From Gammaproteobacteria bacterium (GTDB lineage: Bacteria > Pseudomonadota > Gammaproteobacteria > JAABTG01): a stretch of 64,000 bases of DNA. Positions within the stretch are counted from its first letter, which is position 1; every line of letters begins with the position of its first letter. Location of the stretch: NCBI GenBank assembly GCA_034522055.1, contig JAXHLS010000006.1:484116-548115 (forward strand), written 5' to 3'. A program made the position numbers and the translations under genes. The notes beneath the pieces were generated by a model. That model had not been told where the DNA came from, did no database searches, and was given only the letters and a program-made list of their open reading frames with translations. Of this stretch, positions 62,032-64,000 are shown piece by piece.

Positions 62032-64000
62032 ATGTCATCAGACACGCCTCCCCGCGTCCTCGAAAACTTCTGGATCACCATGGCCGACGGCTGCTCCCTG
62101 GCCGCCAAGATCTGGCTGCCACCTGATGCGGAGCAGAATCCCGTGCCCGCCATCCTGGAGTACATTCCCTACCGCAAGCGCGACCACAAGGCAGTGCGGG
62201 ACGCGGAGATCCACGGCTTCTTCGCCCGTCACGGCTACGCCGGCGTGCGCGTGGACCTGCGGGGCAGCGGGGATTCGGAGGGGATCCTGCGGGACGAGTA
62301 CCTGCAGCAGGAACTGGATGACGGCCTGGAGATCCTGCGCTGGCTCGCGGCCCAGCCCTGGTGCTCCGGCAAGGTGGGCCTGTTCGGCCTGTCCTGGGGG
62401 GGATTCAACGGCCTGCAACTGGCGGCCCTCGGGCCGCCGGAACTGGGAGCGGTGATCTCCGTATGTTCGTCCGACGACCGCTACGCCGACGACGTCCACT
62501 ACATGGGTGGGTGCCTGCTCACCGACAACCTCTCCTGGGCCTCCACCATGTTCGGCTTCAACTCCTGCCCGCCCGATCCCCGGTTAGTGGGTGAGCGGTG
62601 GCGCGATATGTGGCTGGAGCGCCTCGAGGGCAGCGGTCTGTGGATCAAGAACTGGCTGGAGCATCAGCGCCGCGACGACTACTGGCGACATGCCTCGGTG
62701 TGCGAGGACTACGATGCCATCCAGGTGCCGGTGATGGCGGTGAGTGGCTGGGCCGATGGCTACTCCAACACCGTGTTCAGGTTGCTGCGCCATCTCAAGG
62801 TGCCTCGGCGGGGTTTGGTGGGGCCGTGGGGACACAAGTATCCCCACATGGGTGGGCCCGGACCCACCATCGACTTCCTCGGTGAGTGTGTGCGGTGGTG
62901 GGACCAGTGGCTGAAGGGCATCGACCGCGGGGTGGACAAGGACCCCATGCTGCGGGCCTGGATGCTGGACCGCCGCGATCCGCTGCAACCGGAGATCACG
63001 GGTCATTGGGTGGGCGAGGAGCAGTGGCCCAGCCCTCGCGTCCACCCCCGCAGCTTCGCCATCGACCGCCGTGGCCTGCTGCCAGAGGACCACGACACGG
63101 CCATGGAGGGAGACGAACTCACCATACAGAGCCCCCTTCACGTAGGCCTGTTCGCCGGCAAGTGGTGCTCTTATGCGGAGGTCATGGATCTGCCTTCGGA
63201 CCAGCGCCTGGAGGATGGCGGCTCGCTGGTCTTCGACACCCTGCCCTTGGAGGATGATCTAGAGATGTTAGGGGCGGCGGAGGTGGAGCTGGATCTCAGC
63301 GCCGACAAGCCCGTGGCGATGGTGGCGGTACGCCTGTCCGATGTGGCGCCCAACGACCGCTCCACGCGAGTTACCTTCGGCGTGCTCAATCTCACCCATC
63401 GCAACGGCCATCATGAGCCTGTCGAACTCCACCCCGGCCACCGCTATCGGGTGCGGGTCCAGCTCAATGAGATCGCCCAGCGCTTCTGGGCCGGCCACCG
63501 CATCCGGCTCGCCATCTCGAGTTCCTACTGGCCACTGGCCTGGCCCGCCCCGGAACCGGTACGCCTGACCCTTTACACCGAGGGCTGCCGCCTGCACCTG
63601 CCGCAGCGCCGGTTGCGGCCAGAGGATAGCGACCTGCGGGATCTCGGCCAGCCGCGCCAGGCCCCTGCACCGGCCACCACCCTGCTGGCGCCGGCCCAGC
63701 GTCAATGGACGGTGCGCCACAACCTCGCCACCAACGAGGTGGTGCTCGACGTAGTCAACAACGATGCCCGGCTGCGCCTCGACGACCTCGGCCTGGCTTT
63801 CGGTCGCAATGTTGAGGAGCATTACAGCTATCGCAACGAGCGTTACGATACGGTGCGTGGCGAGGTCACCCACGAGCGGAGCTTCGAGCGGGGCGACTGG
63901 CAGGTGCGCACGGTCACCCGCACCGTGCTTGTCTCTACCCGCACCCATTTCGTGATTCGAGCCACCCTGGACGCCTACGAGGGCGATGTCCGCGTCTTCA
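62032..64000 (+). CDS. CocE/NonD family hydrolase, 3'-truncated by window edge
   Basis: Open from the ATG at 62032 to the last base (656 residues visible, no stop). The N-terminal X-Pro dipeptidyl-peptidase-like alpha/beta hydrolase has the nucleophile S121 in GLFGLSWGGFNG. The oxyanion region DLRGSGDSEG, an acid in VSGWADGYSNTVFRLL and the histidine in GPWGHKYPHMG complete the likely triad. The C-terminal beta-jelly-roll (VMDLPSDQRLEDGGSLVFDT) is typical. It cleaves esters or acyl-amino links of unknown substrate. The beta-rich part near the window end continues past the usual family length, so an extra C-terminal domain is likely. Confidence 0.9.
   Translation, partial: MSSDTPPRVLENFWITMADGCSLAAKIWLPPDAEQNPVPAILEYIPYRKRDHKAVRDAEIHGFFARHGYAGVRVDLRGSGDSEGILRDEYLQQELDDGLEILRWLAAQPWCSGKVGLFGLSWGGFNGLQLAALGPPELGAVISVCSSDDRYADDVHYMGGCLLTDNLSWASTMFGFNSCPPDPRLVGERWRDMWLERLEGSGLWIKNWLEHQRRDDYWRHASVCEDYDAIQVPVMAVSGWADGYSNTVFRLLRHLKVPRRGLVGPWGHKYPHMGGPGPTIDFLGECVRWWDQWLKGIDRGVDKDPMLRAWMLDRRDPLQPEITGHWVGEEQWPSPRVHPRSFAIDRRGLLPEDHDTAMEGDELTIQSPLHVGLFAGKWCSYAEVMDLPSDQRLEDGGSLVFDTLPLEDDLEMLGAAEVELDLSADKPVAMVAVRLSDVAPNDRSTRVTFGVLNLTHRNGHHEPVELHPGHRYRVRVQLNEIAQRFWAGHRIRLAISSSYWPLAWPAPEPVRLTLYTEGCRLHLPQRRLRPEDSDLRDLGQPRQAPAPATTLLAPAQRQWTVRHNLATNEVVLDVVNNDARLRLDDLGLAFGRNVEEHYSYRNERYDTVRGEVTHERSFERGDWQVRTVTRTVLVSTRTHFVIRATLDAYEGDVRVF

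Noticed and set aside
60651-62165. 504-codon minus-strand frame across pnp end, the terminator and the symporter gene
   Set aside because: It crosses a terminator and two convincing plus-strand genes and has no motif.

Overview
The window is high-GC DNA read entirely by inspection, and the gene content points to a gammaproteobacterium. The right end carries the conserved proteobacterial cluster rimP-nusA-infB-rbfA-truB-rpsO-pnp, and the ars, glt and Mla-type genes are of proteobacterial kind. I cannot name a genus; a free-living environmental lineage is an inference.

Region 1 (1-33,510) is an extracellular contractile injection system (eCIS, the family of phage-tail-like translocation particles such as Afp and PVC). 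In order it encodes a DUF4255 protein (cut by the window edge), an unknown Ig-like protein, sheath 1, tube 1, a divergent sheath 2, tube 2, a CIS_tube/Afp7-like protein, an easily missed 57-residue protein, a gpD-like hub and a gpV-like spike. Then come a large protein with a C-terminal membrane segment, a gp25 wedge, a gpJ wedge, a gpI-type protein and two small PKD-fragment proteins. Three related proteins sharing an N-terminal module follow, then a protein in the usual tape-measure/Afp14 place, the AAA+ ATPase, an Amidase_2-SH3 hydrolase, a small membrane protein and two cargo candidates. One cargo candidate is DUF4157 metallopeptidase plus a nuclease-like C-terminus, the other an OmpA-like domain plus a zinc-protease motif. 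Almost all these genes overlap or abut, so they are probably one or a few operons. No PAAR tip gene was found.

Region 2 (33,672-36,159) is a small accessory patch: a two-helix membrane protein, a secreted HExxH peptidase, a broken superfamily I helicase fragment and a small membrane protein. Region 3 (36,189-39,730, minus strand) is a four-gene Mla-type lipid ABC transporter: STAS-permease, ATPase, MCE protein and auxiliary lipoprotein. Region 4 (39,986-44,573) is a complete arsenic operon, arsR-arsD-arsA-CBS-arsB, divergent from the Mla operon. Region 5 (44,757-50,794) is gltBD, glutamate synthase.

Region 6 (50,795-52,279) is mostly non-coding: inverted repeats, a truncated ModE/TOBE gene, a cluster of small palindromes, a homopyrimidine tract and a structured leader with two intrinsic terminators. 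Region 7 (52,280-60,929) is the translation/RNA-turnover operon rimP-nusA-infB-rbfA-truB-rpsO-pnp, closed by a terminator. Region 8 (60,999-64,000) holds a bile-acid:sodium symporter family protein and a CocE/NonD hydrolase that runs off the window.

The most interesting material is in the eCIS: PKD domains cut in half across three consecutive open frames, a possible membrane anchor in the baseplate gene block, a trio of homologous proteins of unknown role, and two multidomain cargo candidates. Outside it, the terminator lying four bases before the rimP start looks like an attenuator for the nusA-infB operon.
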